A stretch of 64,000 bases of DNA from contig NZ_JAHCPS010000002.1 in assembly GCF_021366795.1 (NCBI RefSeq), positions 62,001 to 126,000 on the forward strand, read 5' to 3'. A program made the position numbers and the translations under genes. The notes beneath the pieces are model-generated. The model did no database searches. It was not told the origin of the DNA and worked only from the letters and a program-made list of their open reading frames with translations. How positions within the stretch are numbered: the first letter of the stretch is position 1; each line of letters opens with the position of its first letter. Shown here in pieces: positions 30,957 through 39,785 of this stretch. Source of the stretch: Macrococcoides caseolyticum (lineage in GTDB: Bacteria > Bacillota > Bacilli > Staphylococcales > Staphylococcaceae).

Positions 30957-31814
30957 CTACTCATTATTTTTTAAATCTACAATGACGCCGTCGCCACCAA
31001 CAGTAATGGGCTGTTTTCCATCCCACTTATCAATCATCTGTTTACGAATAATCTTATCTGTTAATGATTTTTCAAGAATTTCATTTGCTTTTGCCTGACC
31101 TTCTGCTTCAATTTGTTTCTTTTTGGCATTTTGTTCAGCAATCGCACGATCTGTTTTTGCACGCTCAAGTTCCTGGTTCGCTTTCACACGTTCATCAATT
31201 GCAGCCTGAGTGGCTTTATCTGCTTTTGGGCTTGATATCGCAATATCTTCCACAATAAATCCCTGATCAGTTAAATTTTTTTGAAGCTGCTCGATTGTAT
31301 TTTTCTTTATTTCACTCGTTTTAACGCCAAACGTTTCAATCACAGAAAACTTTGCGACTGATTGACGTAAGCCGTCTAATACTCTTGTACGTAAAAATCC
31401 ATTCTCTAATCCTTCAATATCTGCATTACCAAACTTATTAAAAATTTTCACAACTTTTGTTGGATCCACATGATAATTCACACTAATATCCATATTTAAA
31501 TTTTTACCGTCACTCGTTGCCACATTTAAATCTGTATATTCCTTTGTTTGTGTACGTATTGGGTAATGAACAGCCTTATCTAACGGAAAAATTAAATGCC
31601 ATCCTGCAGGTTTTGTTTCTTCCTTAACACCACTCACTGAATAAATAACAGCCTGATGTCCTTGCGGTACTTTTTCAATAGACATAAAAGCTAATAAAAT
31701 ACCGAAAAGTAACAATGTCCCTAAAATTGTAGTCATAATGAATGATTTTTTTTTGAATTGTTTTTTATTTTTCTTTTGTGATTTCAAATTGATTGATTCT
31801 GTCGATGAGTTCAT
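30957..31814 (-). CDS. Prohibitin-type SPFH/Band 7 membrane protein
   Basis: Second SPFH protein in the window, distinct from FloA. A basic N-terminus (KKNKKQFKKKS), one transmembrane segment (about residues 28-46), the prohibitin-like start VPQGHQAVIYSVSG, a Band 7 domain (about 48-200) and a coiled coil (about 205-255) are visible; 285 residues. The ribosome site AGGAG is rather far (13 bases). The upstream gene overlaps it by 50 bases, so they are one operon. Prohibitins form ring assemblies that shield membrane proteins; that role here is inference. Confidence 0.85.
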   Translation of the reverse strand: MNSSTESINLKSQKKNKKQFKKKSFIMTTILGTLLLFGILLAFMSIEKVPQGHQAVIYSVSGVKEETKPAGWHLIFPLDKAVHYPIRTQTKEYTDLNVATSDGKNLNMDISVNYHVDPTKVVKIFNKFGNADIEGLENGFLRTRVLDGLRQSVAKFSVIETFGVKTSEIKKNTIEQLQKNLTDQGFIVEDIAISSPKADKATQAAIDERVKANQELERAKTDRAIAEQNAKKKQIEAEGQAKANEILEKSLTDKIIRKQMIDKWDGKQPITVGGDGVIVDLKNNE

Positions 31815-32085
31815 TAACTTCTAAAAGCTCCTTTTCTAAATGATTGATTTCAGCAATATCACTGACCATGTCTGATTTTGCAAATAATTCGCGTTCTAAC
31901 ATTTTTTTTTTACTTTTCAGTGCTGCTTGATTTAATGCCAGTTGACGATCATTTTGTTTAACTGCTTCTTTCACACTCTGTTTTGCTTCTTTCTGACTAA
32001 AATAATCATAAACTTTATTTAGTAAAAAATAGAGTATGATTAGAAGAATGATGAGCATCATCAGCCAAATAAGTAATATTTTCAA
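31765..32085 (-). CDS. Small membrane-anchored coiled-coil protein, partner of the SPFH protein
   Basis: Unrecognised. An N-terminal transmembrane segment (about residues 1-22, KILLIWLMMLIILLIILYFL) is followed by a charged helical region with two coiled-coil stretches. I use the TTG at 32085, six bases after GGAGG; the ATG at 32091 touches the ribosome site. 106 residues. The 50-base overlap with the SPFH gene in another frame implies tight coupling. Preceded by the second TTAAGGT tandem site. Confidence 0.7.
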   Translation of the reverse strand: MKILLIWLMMLIILLIILYFLLNKVYDYFSQKEAKQSVKEAVKQNDRQLALNQAALKSKKKMLERELFAKSDMVSDIAEINHLEKELLEVNELIDRINQFEITKEK

Positions 32086-32120
32086 TTCCATCCTCCTTAA
32101 CTGATATAATACTTATGCTC

Positions 32121-32126
32121 ATTTTA
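32121..32126 (-). promoter_or_regulatory. -10 box of SPFH operon
   Basis: TAAAAT on the minus strand; no -35 consensus at 32144-32149. It lies 38 bases from the tandem operator. Confidence 0.5.
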
Positions 32127-32164
32127 TCAAATACTTGGTAGTTATTTCGCTCATAACGATATTT

Positions 32165-32182
32165 TTAAGGTAATTTTAAGGT
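32165..32182 (-). promoter_or_regulatory. Tandem operator TTAAGGT-N4-TTAAGGT, site 2
   Basis: Heptamers at 32165-32171 and 32176-32182 (plus strand), 11-base period, identical to sites 1 and 3. Here the neighbouring repeat element is absent, which shows that the site is independent of the repeat. Confidence 0.65.
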
Positions 32183-32193
32183 TATCGTTGAAT

Positions 32194-32240
32194 ACAAAAA
32201 ACGTATAAAACATATCTAAAGCATGGATATGTTTTATACG
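32194..32240 (-). terminator. yqeG terminator
   Basis: Perfect 15-base stem CGTATAAAACATATC/GATATGTTTTATACG (32202-32240) with T run on the minus strand. Confidence 0.9.
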
Positions 32241-32249
32241 GTTAATTGT

Positions 32250-32777
32250 TTATTCGTTATCCCAGTTGATAAGTCCTTTTTTCTTAAAATATGCCAGAAA
32301 TCTTCGTTCTAACATTCGATTAAATCGTGTTTTCCACTCATCATTTGATTTCACAGGCACCACCATAATCGAATAAAAGCCATTGGAATTCGCTGCAAGA
32401 ACATCTGTCATCATCTGATCTCCAATTACAACTGTTTCAGACGGTTGAACATTCATCGCCTTACAAGCCTTTTTAAATGCTTGACCCATAGGCTTTCTTG
32501 CATTGAAGATATAATCAACTTCTAATGGTGTTGCAAACGTTGCTACGCGTGCCTGATTGTTGTTAGATACAATCGTTACTTTAATATTATTTGCTTTCAT
32601 TTGATTAAACCAGTTAATTACTTCCGGTGTTGCAAGTGCGACATCAAAACCAACTAACGTATTGTCCAAATCAGTAATAATAGCTTTAACGCCACGCCCT
32701 GATAATTCTTCTGGCGTGATTTCAAAAATTGATTTAGCATATTTACTCGGTAGTAAATATTTCTGAAATACTCCCAT
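32250..32777 (-). CDS. yqeG: YqeG family HAD IIIA phosphatase
   Basis: HAD-superfamily hydrolase with the nucleophile motif as ITDLDNTLVGFD (about residues 34-45), TIVSNNN and VIGDQMMTDVLAAN. 175 residues. The substrate is not known from sequence. It normally heads the yqeG-yqeH-aroE operon but is terminated here and separated from yqeH by the SPFH operon and tRNA-Gly. Confidence 0.93.
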   Translation of the reverse strand: MGVFQKYLLPSKYAKSIFEITPEELSGRGVKAIITDLDNTLVGFDVALATPEVINWFNQMKANNIKVTIVSNNNQARVATFATPLEVDYIFNARKPMGQAFKKACKAMNVQPSETVVIGDQMMTDVLAANSNGFYSIMVVPVKSNDEWKTRFNRMLERRFLAYFKKKGLINWDNE

Positions 32778-32830
32778 AATTCACCTCTTAGAAATCATTT
32801 ATTCTTATTTTACCCATTTATTCAATCAAT

Positions 32831-32857
32831 AACCCCAATCCAATAAGGATTGGGGTT
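32831..32857 (-). terminator. Hairpin after the 34-residue membrane ORF
   Basis: AACCCCAATCC/GGATTGGGGTT stem with a five-base loop; only a short T-rich tail on the minus strand, so termination may be partial. Confidence 0.6.
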
Positions 32858-32864
32858 GCCAATA

Positions 32865-32969
32865 TTATTCAATTTCTTGATTTGGAGCGTAATCTACCTC
32901 AGTACCCGTGTAAATTAAAAATCCAATAATTGCTGTTGCAATGACAGATAAAGCCATAATAAATACCAT
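32865..32969 (-). CDS. 34-residue small membrane protein downstream of mtnN
   Basis: ATG 32969 to TAA, after an excellent AGGAGG with good spacing. One transmembrane helix (about residues 3-21, starting MVFIMALSVIATAIIGFLIY) and a short acidic tail ending NQEIE. It starts 20 bases after the mtnN stop and is followed by a hairpin, so it looks like a real last gene of the operon. Function unknown. Confidence 0.7.
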   Translation of the reverse strand: MVFIMALSVIATAIIGFLIYTGTEVDYAPNQEIE

Positions 32970-32989
32970 AATTAGCGCCTCCTATCCCC

Positions 32990-33682
32990 TTAAGCAGGTA
33001 ATGTCTCTAATATTGATTTTACAATTTTAGAACTTGATACGCAAGCAACTTTTAAGAACTCATCAAAACTCATATTTGCTTCACCATTTGCTAAGTCAGA
33101 AATAGCGCGTGTAATAATAAATGGCACTTCAAATTGATGACACGTTTGTGCAACTGCAGCAGCTTCCATTTCAACTGCTAAGCTGTCACTAAAATGATTT
33201 AAAATGATTTGTTTTTGTTCAGCTGAACCAATAAAACTATCACCTGAAACGATTAATCCAATGTGTGCTGTCAAGTTATTTTCTTGAATTGCTTGTTCTG
33301 CAACTGAGATGAGATTAGTATCTGCTTTATAAACTGCTGGCATGCCAGGAACTTGCCCTAAATCATAGCCAAATGCTGTTGCAACAACATCATGATGTAG
33401 AACGTCCTGACTTATAACGATGTCTCCTACAGATAAAGAAGCACCAAGACCTCCAGCACTACCTGTATTAATAATAACATCAGGTTGGTATTCTTTAATC
33501 AACAATGTTGTACAAATCGCGGCATTAACCTTACCAATACCACTTTGCATTAAAACAACTTCCTTACCATAAAGAGAACCTTTGTAAATCTCTACATGCG
33601 CTTGTTTTTCTGTAACTAAATCGACCATATCATTTTTTAATATTTCAATTTCTTCTTGCATTGCACCGATAATACCAATCAC
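32990..33682 (-). CDS. mtnN: 5'-methylthioadenosine/S-adenosylhomocysteine nucleosidase
   Basis: Cleaves MTA and SAH in methionine salvage and the activated methyl cycle, making S-ribosylhomocysteine. MIGIIGAMQEEIEIL, TGSAGGLG, VSGDSFIG, MEMEAAAVAQTCH-type (VEMEAAAVAQ) and ISDLANGEA are the family motifs. 230 residues; GTG start after AGGAGG. It is preceded by the greA terminator. Confidence 0.97.
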   Translation of the reverse strand: MIGIIGAMQEEIEILKNDMVDLVTEKQAHVEIYKGSLYGKEVVLMQSGIGKVNAAICTTLLIKEYQPDVIINTGSAGGLGASLSVGDIVISQDVLHHDVVATAFGYDLGQVPGMPAVYKADTNLISVAEQAIQENNLTAHIGLIVSGDSFIGSAEQKQIILNHFSDSLAVEMEAAAVAQTCHQFEVPFIITRAISDLANGEANMSFDEFLKVACVSSSKIVKSILETLPA

Positions 33683-33702
33683 TGTTTGTTCCTCCTAAAT
33701 AA

Positions 33703-33726
33703 AAAGTAGATCAAAAGATCTACTTT
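33703..33726 (-). terminator. greA terminator
   Basis: AAAGTAGATC/GATCTACTTT stem with AAAA loop and TTTTTATTT on the minus strand. Confidence 0.88.
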
Positions 33727-33741
33727 AATATATCGTCTATT

Positions 33742-34218
33742 TTAGTTGATTTCTATGATTTTAACACGCATTTCGTTACCATTTGGAAGTGGAACATTAA
33801 CTTCATCGCCAACTTTTTTACCTAGTAACGCTTTGGCAATTGGTGATTCGTTTGAAATTTTCCCTTCAAAAGGATCTGCTTCTGCTGAACCAACAATTTT
33901 ATATGATTCTTCTTCATTACCTGGAATTTCAGTAAACGTAACTGTTCTCCCTAATTGAACTTCTGATTTAGAACCGTCATCTTCAATAATGACCGCATGA
34001 CGTAACATCATTTCAATTTTTGTAATTTCCTGTTCAACAAAGCCTTGTTCATCTTTTGCTGCATCATACTCTGAGTTTTCTGATAAGTCACCAAAACTAC
34101 GGGCAACTTTAATTTTTTCAACGACTTCTGGTCGTCTTACTGTTTTTAAATGTTCTAATTCTACTTCTAATTTTTCAAAGCCTTCTTTTGTCATTGGGTA
34201 TTCTTTTTGCATTTCCAT
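33742..34218 (-). CDS. greA: Transcription elongation factor GreA
   Basis: Stimulates RNA polymerase to cleave backtracked transcripts. The N-terminal coiled coil carries the acidic tip ([14 protein letters not shown], about residues 47-60) and the C-terminal FKBP-like domain ends in MRVKIIEIN. 158 residues. Start ATG 34218 after GAAGGA. Confidence 0.97.
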   Translation of the reverse strand: MEMQKEYPMTKEGFEKLEVELEHLKTVRRPEVVEKIKVARSFGDLSENSEYDAAKDEQGFVEQEITKIEMMLRHAVIIEDDGSKSEVQLGRTVTFTEIPGNEEESYKIVGSAEADPFEGKISNESPIAKALLGKKVGDEVNVPLPNGNEMRVKIIEIN

Positions 34219-34237
34219 TGATAAATCCTTCTTTCTA

Positions 34238-34861
34238 CTAATTCACTTGAATTAATGATTGTATTTTTGTTGTCATAATGTCGATTGCGACTGCATTACT
34301 ACCACCTTCTGGGATAATAATGTCGGCATATCGTTTCGTTGGTTCAATGAATTGATTATGCATTGGTCTTACGACCGTCAAATACTGATCGATAACAGAT
34401 TCCATCGTACGGCCACGTTCTTCTATATCTCTTACCATTCTTCTTAAAATACGAAGATCTGCGTCCGTATCTACATATATCTTAACATCCATTAAATCAC
34501 GAAGAGTTTCATTTTCTAAAGCAAAAATGCCTTCTACTATAATAACATCTTTTGGTTCAAATGTAATCGTTTTCTTGCTTCTTGTATGATTTGTATAATC
34601 ATATGTTGGTACTTTTACACTTTTCCCATTTTTTAAATCAAGTAAATTCTGGATTAATAAATCATTATCAAAGGCAAGCGGATGATCATAATTTGTTTTC
34701 AGACGTTCTTCAAACGTTAAATGATCTTGGTCTTTGTAATAATAATCCTGTTCAATTAAGGCTACACTATAGCCTTCTAAATTTTTTAAAATCTTTGAAG
34801 TTACTGATGTCTTCCCAGAACCAGAACCCCCAGCAATACCGATGATTGTTGTATGTGCCAT
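34238..34861 (-). CDS. udk: Uridine kinase
   Basis: Phosphorylates uridine and cytidine in salvage. P-loop [13 protein letters not shown] (about residues 8-20), EQDYYYKDQ and the lid [12 protein letters not shown] are visible. 207 residues. Start overlaps the trhP2 stop as TAATG. Confidence 0.97.
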   Translation of the reverse strand: MAHTTIIGIAGGSGSGKTSVTSKILKNLEGYSVALIEQDYYYKDQDHLTFEERLKTNYDHPLAFDNDLLIQNLLDLKNGKSVKVPTYDYTNHTRSKKTITFEPKDVIIVEGIFALENETLRDLMDVKIYVDTDADLRILRRMVRDIEERGRTMESVIDQYLTVVRPMHNQFIEPTKRYADIIIPEGGSNAVAIDIMTTKIQSLIQVN

Positions 34862-36120
34862 TAGTTTAATTCCTTCCTCATCATATTCATTGGGTAAACT
34901 GGGTGATCAACTTTTATTTGAACGATTTGTAATGGATGGCGTGCAGCATCTAACGCATTGCCTTCTTCGTCATAAATTACGTCAATCACTTGTTTAAAGT
35001 TCTCAATTTCAGGGCCAAAGAATTCTACTTCTTGTCCTGGTTTAAAATTATTACGTTGTTGAATGGTAGCAATTTGTGTTTCTTCAGAATAGTCTAACAC
35101 TAATCCACAGAAATCAAAAGGTGTTTTTTTAGATTGTTCATGGCCAAACATTTGCTCTTCAAAACCAGGTACACCCTCAAAGAAAGCACTCGCAGTATCA
35201 CGGTTGGCACACTTATCTAATTCTATCAACCATTCAGGATTTATTTTGAAGTTTTCTGGATCAGCACAATATGCATCAATCACTTTACGGTAAACCGATA
35301 CAACAGTTGCGATATAATGAATGGACTTCATACGTCCTTCAATTTTTAATGAATCTACACCAATGTCAATCATTTTAGGTATTGATTCGACTAATTTCAA
35401 ATCTTTTGGGCTCATAGCAAACGGTGTCGCATCACCTTCATAAACGACATCAAGTTCACCATTATCAACCGTTAATAAATCGTAATCCCAACGACAACTT
35501 TGACAACATCCACCGCGATTTGAGTCGCGTGCCGTCATATGATTACTTAAAGTGCAACGCCCTGAATATGCAATACACATCGCACCATGAATAAAAGCTT
35601 CAATCTCAATGTCAATTTTTTCTTTCATTTCTTTTATTTCTTCAGCACTCGTCTCTCGCGCTAATACGACACGCTCTAATCCTTCTGATTTCCAGTATTC
35701 AACCGCTTTAACGTTTGATAAAGACTGTTGCGTTGACAAATGTATTTCTAAGCGAGGTGCAACGCGTTTACACGTTTCAATAATTAGCGGATCTGCAACG
35801 ATAATCCCCGTTGCGCCAGTACTTTCCAGAGCGATTAAATAATCTTCTAAACCATCCATATTTTCATCATGCGCAATAATGTTCGTTGTGACATAAATTT
35901 TTGCGCCGTAACGATTAGCGAATTCTACACCTTCTTTAATTTCTTCAATTGTAAAATTGTCCGCATTTGAACGTAATCCATATTCTTGTCCACCTAAAAA
36001 TACAGCATCTGCACCATAATGGACTGCAATCTTTAATTTTTCTAAATTACCTGCAGGTGCTAATAATTCAGGTTTCTTTAATATTTGTTTTGGTTTCGTT
36101 ATTTCTAATTCCGTTTTCAT
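34861..36120 (-). CDS. U32-family tRNA uridine-34 hydroxylation protein (TrhP2/YrrO type)
   Basis: U32 'peptidase' family protein; in Bacillus the YrrN/YrrO pair is required to make 5-hydroxyuridine at tRNA position 34 from prephenate-linked chemistry. [24 protein letters not shown] is split over the N-terminus; [15 protein letters not shown], the CCQSCRWDY cysteines, and [11 protein letters not shown] are diagnostic. I use ATG 36120, giving 419 residues. Between udk and its paralogue. Confidence 0.9.
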   Translation of the reverse strand: MKTELEITKPKQILKKPELLAPAGNLEKLKIAVHYGADAVFLGGQEYGLRSNADNFTIEEIKEGVEFANRYGAKIYVTTNIIAHDENMDGLEDYLIALESTGATGIIVADPLIIETCKRVAPRLEIHLSTQQSLSNVKAVEYWKSEGLERVVLARETSAEEIKEMKEKIDIEIEAFIHGAMCIAYSGRCTLSNHMTARDSNRGGCCQSCRWDYDLLTVDNGELDVVYEGDATPFAMSPKDLKLVESIPKMIDIGVDSLKIEGRMKSIHYIATVVSVYRKVIDAYCADPENFKINPEWLIELDKCANRDTASAFFEGVPGFEEQMFGHEQSKKTPFDFCGLVLDYSEETQIATIQQRNNFKPGQEVEFFGPEIENFKQVIDVIYDEEGNALDAARHPLQIVQIKVDHPVYPMNMMRKELN

Positions 36121-36131
36121 CAAATCATTCC

Positions 36132-37055
36132 TTAATATACAGTTTGTTTAAATAAGAATCCTTGGTCAAGTGGTCGGTGTTCCGGCTGAATTTCTTCAAT
36201 CATATCCACTAAATCAAATTTTGCATCCTCATAAGCTTCAACATCTTCTTCATATAAATCAAGTGCTTTTCTATACGCTTTTGTAACAGTAGTAATATAT
36301 TCCTCAGAATGTCTTACGCCATCAATTTTGAATGAATCTATCCCAGCTTCAATTAACTCTTCTAACTCTTCAATTACACAAATATCATTAGGACTCATAA
36401 TGTGTGTTCCATTAAGGTCCTCAAAAATAGGATATTTGTTATTGCGCTCTTCATCATATAAAAGCATTTCATCTTTAATTTCTCGATTTTCTATCTTCAT
36501 AACTTTATCCTGATATAAGAAATAATTGCCAAGTAATTGGCGTTTAGACTGGAACATACATGTCATACCATGAACTTGTACTTCAATCTGAACATTACTA
36601 TGCTTTTTAATATTAATCACTTCATCGAGTGATAATTCTCGTGCTAATACTGCACGATTTGCACCACGTTCTCCCCAGTAATTAACCTGGAAATGGTTTG
36701 TAACTAAAGTTTCCTGATTCCATTGTAGAGGAATTGTGTTCCCCATCTCACGTTCATACATAACGATTGCAGGATCACCGAAAAGAATAGCATCAGGTTT
36801 TATTTCATGTAAATATTTCATATAATCTTCAACGGCATCTAAATGTTCATTATGAAAAATTCCATTGACTGCAACATATGCTTTCTTCCCATGAGTATGA
36901 ATTAATTCAACGGCTTCCTTTAATGCTTCACGATTAAATTCTCCAGCTAAACGCAATCCAAATTGTTGTTCTCCAATAACAAATGCATCTGCACCGGCTT
37001 CTATCAAAGTTTTAATATGTGATATAGACTTTGGTGTTACTAATAATTCTGTCAT
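36132..37055 (-). CDS. U32-family tRNA uridine-34 hydroxylation protein (TrhP1/YrrN type)
   Basis: Shorter paralogue of the next gene, 307 residues. LIEAGADAFVIGEQQFGLRL, VHGMTCMFQSKRQLLGN and IDSFKIDGVRHS match the U32 family; the cysteine set is reduced compared with the longer protein. It lies 11 bases after trmR, so hydroxylation and methylation genes form one unit. Confidence 0.88.
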   Translation of the reverse strand: MTELLVTPKSISHIKTLIEAGADAFVIGEQQFGLRLAGEFNREALKEAVELIHTHGKKAYVAVNGIFHNEHLDAVEDYMKYLHEIKPDAILFGDPAIVMYEREMGNTIPLQWNQETLVTNHFQVNYWGERGANRAVLARELSLDEVINIKKHSNVQIEVQVHGMTCMFQSKRQLLGNYFLYQDKVMKIENREIKDEMLLYDEERNNKYPIFEDLNGTHIMSPNDICVIEELEELIEAGIDSFKIDGVRHSEEYITTVTKAYRKALDLYEEDVEAYEDAKFDLVDMIEEIQPEHRPLDQGFLFKQTVY

Positions 37056-37066
37056 AATATACTCCT

Positions 37067-37693
37067 TTATTTTTTCACTGAAATACTCATTCCATCGCCT
37101 ATATCGATGAAATTTGTATCATAATCTTTGTTTTCACTTAGCCATGTATTATATTTTTCAATTTTTCTTACCATCTGCTTCACATTACGGCTTCTAACAA
37201 TTTCTATATTACCCACAAAATCATGATATAAAATATTATCCGTAATGATTAAACCACCTTGTTTTACGAGTGGACTATATAATTCAAAAAATTTCATCGA
37301 CTGTGCTTTCGCTGCATCGATAAATAATATATCATAAACTTTATCATTAACGTCAGGAAATGCTTCAAGTGCATCCTTAAATATCGGTCGAATCTGGTCA
37401 TCTTTTTCAAATGATGCGATATGCTTCAATGCAAATTGATACATTGTTTCATTTCGTTCAATGGTTGTTACATGAATATTTTCATTTACTGATGCAAAAT
37501 GTAAGGCGCTGTAACCAATAGCCGTGCCTATTTCTAGAATATTTTGCGCTTGATGAATACGAATAAGTTGTTTAACAAATTCTACAGAAATTTTATCCAT
37601 AATGGGTACTTCTTTCTGAATTGCAACCTGAATCAGCGCATCTACAGCATTAACTGGATTTAATTTACTTATATACGTCTCTTCTTTTATCAA
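37067..37693 (-). CDS. trmR: tRNA 5-hydroxyuridine methyltransferase (YrrM/TrmR)
   Basis: SAM-dependent O-methyltransferase that turns ho5U34 into mo5U34. ILEIGTAIGYSALHFA is motif I, and DILFIDAAKAQSMKFFE and IITDNILYHDFV follow. I choose the TTG at 37693 (AAAGGA nine bases upstream), giving 208 residues; the frame to 37729 would read through a terminator-like hairpin. Context with two U32 genes supports the role. Confidence 0.88.
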   Translation of the reverse strand: MIKEETYISKLNPVNAVDALIQVAIQKEVPIMDKISVEFVKQLIRIHQAQNILEIGTAIGYSALHFASVNENIHVTTIERNETMYQFALKHIASFEKDDQIRPIFKDALEAFPDVNDKVYDILFIDAAKAQSMKFFELYSPLVKQGGLIITDNILYHDFVGNIEIVRSRNVKQMVRKIEKYNTWLSENKDYDTNFIDIGDGMSISVKK

Positions 37694-37711
37694 ATAAAAC
37701 AATCCTTTAAC

Positions 37712-37740
37712 GAAAAAATTACCAACCACAAAGGCTGGTA
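37712..37740 (-). terminator. Terminator-like hairpin in the trmR leader
   Basis: TACCAGCC/GGTTGGTA stem (37720-37740) followed by ATTTTTT on the minus strand, positioned between the promoter and the trmR ribosome site. It could be an attenuator. Confidence 0.6.
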
Positions 37741-37763
37741 GTTTTGTTTTTTATTTTCATGAT

Positions 37764-37793
37764 ATTGTATCACATATTCATAAAAATTGTAAT
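37764..37793 (-). promoter_or_regulatory. trmR-trhP operon promoter
   Basis: Minus strand ATTACA (37788-37793), 18-base spacer, TACAAT (37764-37769). The -35 is overlapped by a perfect palindrome. Confidence 0.5.
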
Positions 37794-37809
37794 GGTAAAA
37801 TTACCATTA
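37790..37809. promoter_or_regulatory. Palindromic operator candidate
   Basis: TAATGGTAA-AA-TTACCATTA: nine-base perfect inverted repeat covering the -35 region of the trmR promoter. No T run follows, so a protein-binding site is likelier than a terminator. Confidence 0.5.
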
Positions 37810-37811
37810 TG

Positions 37812-37850
37812 AAAAAGAAAAAGAATAGAACTTCATTCGTTCTATTCTTT
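37812..37850 (-). terminator. mltG terminator
   Basis: AAAGAATAGAAC/GTTCTATTCTTT stem (37820-37850), seven-base loop, T-rich tail on the minus strand. Confidence 0.85.
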
Positions 37851-37857
37851 AACGCTA

Positions 37858-38991
37858 TTATTGTTGACTATCAATATGTTCTTCTTTTAACTTCAAATGT
37901 TCCTCATAGGTTTTAGAGAAGTAATTCTTGCCATCTTTTGAAGCTAAGAAATATAGATAATCCGTCTTAGCAGGATTTAATACACTTTCCATTGATTCTT
38001 TACCACTTGTCGCAATCGGTCCAGGTGGAAGTCCTGTATTTTTATACGTATTATACGGAGAATCAACTTTTAAATCCTCTTCATAAGTAACTGCTTTGTG
38101 ACGGCCAAGTGCATATAATACTGTTGGATCTGTCTGTAGTGGCATTGCTGGATTAGAAGCCATACGATTAATAAATACTGATGCAATTTTCGCACGATCT
38201 GTCAAACCTGTTGCTTCACGTTCTACGAGTGAAGCGAATGTAAGAAATTCATGGAAACTTAATCGACGTTCTTTACCTGCTTCATTAATCAATATACCGC
38301 CATACTTATCCCAAAGTGGAAATGCATTATCTTCAGTAGCTGTTAACATTTTATCAACGATTTCTTCAGTTGAAGGATTTTTCTCTGTGAAATCATACGT
38401 TGCTGGATATAAATAGCCTTCAAGTGGCGCTTTTATTTGTTTATTAAATACAGCTTTCGTAATTAATTTAGGATGTTTTTTCTGCATTTTTTTTATGAAT
38501 TCCGGATTATTTACCGTTTGAACAAAATCCTCTTTCGCAATATTAGTATGTTTTGCAACGATATCTCCGATTTGATCAATAGTAACCCCTTCAGGAATAT
38601 TCATTTTAAACACAACCGGAATATAGACTTCACCTTTTTGAAGACTCTTTGCGATTTGTTTAAACGTCATAGATGGCGATAATTCATAATTACCTGCCTG
38701 GAAGTTAGATATATTATTAAATTTTAAATAATACTTAAACATTGTACTACTTTTAATAATTTTTTCTTTTTCTAACTTTTCTCCAATCATTGTCGCAGAC
38801 TCACCAGGCAATATTTCAATCTTTGTTGTAGATTTATCATCTGGATTCAGTGGCTTTTGGCTCGCGTTAATATATAAGAAACTTCCAATTGCTACAATAC
38901 ATACGCTGATTAAAATTAGACCAATAATGATAGAAGAAAGAAGTTTAGAGAAAGATTTTGAATCTCTAATTTCTTTATTTCTATTTGACAT
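37858..38991 (-). CDS. mltG: Endolytic murein transglycosylase MltG
   Basis: Membrane-bound lytic transglycosylase that cuts nascent glycan strands. A cytoplasmic basic N-terminus, one transmembrane segment (about residues 18-40), a LysM-like part (about 55-115, with LPGESATMIGEKL) and the YceG catalytic domain with FASLVEREA, PLQTDPTVLYALG and YNTYKNTGLPPGPI are visible. 377 residues. AAAGGAG precedes the ATG. Confidence 0.95.
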   Translation of the reverse strand: MSNRNKEIRDSKSFSKLLSSIIIGLILISVCIVAIGSFLYINASQKPLNPDDKSTTKIEILPGESATMIGEKLEKEKIIKSSTMFKYYLKFNNISNFQAGNYELSPSMTFKQIAKSLQKGEVYIPVVFKMNIPEGVTIDQIGDIVAKHTNIAKEDFVQTVNNPEFIKKMQKKHPKLITKAVFNKQIKAPLEGYLYPATYDFTEKNPSTEEIVDKMLTATEDNAFPLWDKYGGILINEAGKERRLSFHEFLTFASLVEREATGLTDRAKIASVFINRMASNPAMPLQTDPTVLYALGRHKAVTYEEDLKVDSPYNTYKNTGLPPGPIATSGKESMESVLNPAKTDYLYFLASKDGKNYFSKTYEEHLKLKEEHIDSQQ

Positions 38992-39023
38992 AAAATGCTC
39001 CTTTAACTGTAAGCAATGCTTTA

Positions 39024-39350
39024 TTAAATTTCTTCTTCATCAAAGTTAGTATTGACGAATTCTTCAATCATATCCCATTCTTCATCTGTTTCAATTGGCA
39101 TAAATTTACCGCCATCACCTTCACTATCCGGTTCATTAATCATAGGGATAAGTTCAATTTCTTCATCTTCATCTGAACCTTCTTCAGCTAAAATAACGTA
39201 TTCTTTTTCAAAACCAGGGTGATAGAAACTTACAAGTTTACGGTATAAAACTTCATTGCCATCTTCATCAAATAACGTTAATAATTCCTCTTCGTTATTA
39301 ATGTCTAAAGTAGCTTCATTTAATTCTTGATTATTCATTTCTTCTGTCAT
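39024..39350 (-). CDS. yrzB: DUF1292 protein (YrzB family)
   Basis: 108-residue very acidic protein of unknown role: [20 protein letters not shown], then [10 protein letters not shown] and a C-terminal acidic tail. It follows ruvX by 15 bases, as in Bacillus and Staphylococcus. The name rests on the family pattern and position. Confidence 0.9.
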   Translation of the reverse strand: MTEEMNNQELNEATLDINNEEELLTLFDEDGNEVLYRKLVSFYHPGFEKEYVILAEEGSDEDEEIELIPMINEPDSEGDGGKFMPIETDEEWDMIEEFVNTNFDEEEI

Positions 39351-39365
39351 TGTTAATCATCCTTT

Positions 39366-39785
39366 TTATTTTGAATTTAAATACCCTTGCAATATAAATA
39401 CTGCTGCCATCTTATCGATAACTTGTTTTCTTTTCTTGCGGGAAACATCCGCTTCAAGTAGTGATCTTTCAGCGCCGACTGTAGAAAGTCTCTCATCCCA
39501 CATCACTATTGTAATATCCGGACAAGCACTTTTCAACAATTCACTGAATTTAATGGATGCTTCTCCTCTTGGACCAACTGAATTATTCATATTCTTTGGT
39601 AATCCAATGACTGCAGTATCAACATTATTTTCTTTAATAATCGTTTGAAGTTCATTTAAACCAAAATCATTATTTGATTCATCGATGTGGAGTGTAGTAA
39701 GACCTTGTGCAGTCCAACCCATGGCATCACTGAGTGCAACACCAATAGTTTTCGAACCAACATCTAAACCGATAACTTTATTCAT
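39366..39785 (-). CDS. ruvX: RuvX/YqgF Holliday-junction resolvase-like nuclease
   Basis: RNase H-fold nuclease implicated in 16S pre-rRNA processing. [15 protein letters not shown] near the N-terminus and [17 protein letters not shown] are the catalytic motifs. I use MNKVIGLD at 39785, giving 139 residues; the longer frame to 39842 lies inside yrzL. It overlaps the yrzL end by eight bases. Confidence 0.95.
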   Translation of the reverse strand: MNKVIGLDVGSKTIGVALSDAMGWTAQGLTTLHIDESNNDFGLNELQTIIKENNVDTAVIGLPKNMNNSVGPRGEASIKFSELLKSACPDITIVMWDERLSTVGAERSLLEADVSRKKRKQVIDKMAAVFILQGYLNSK

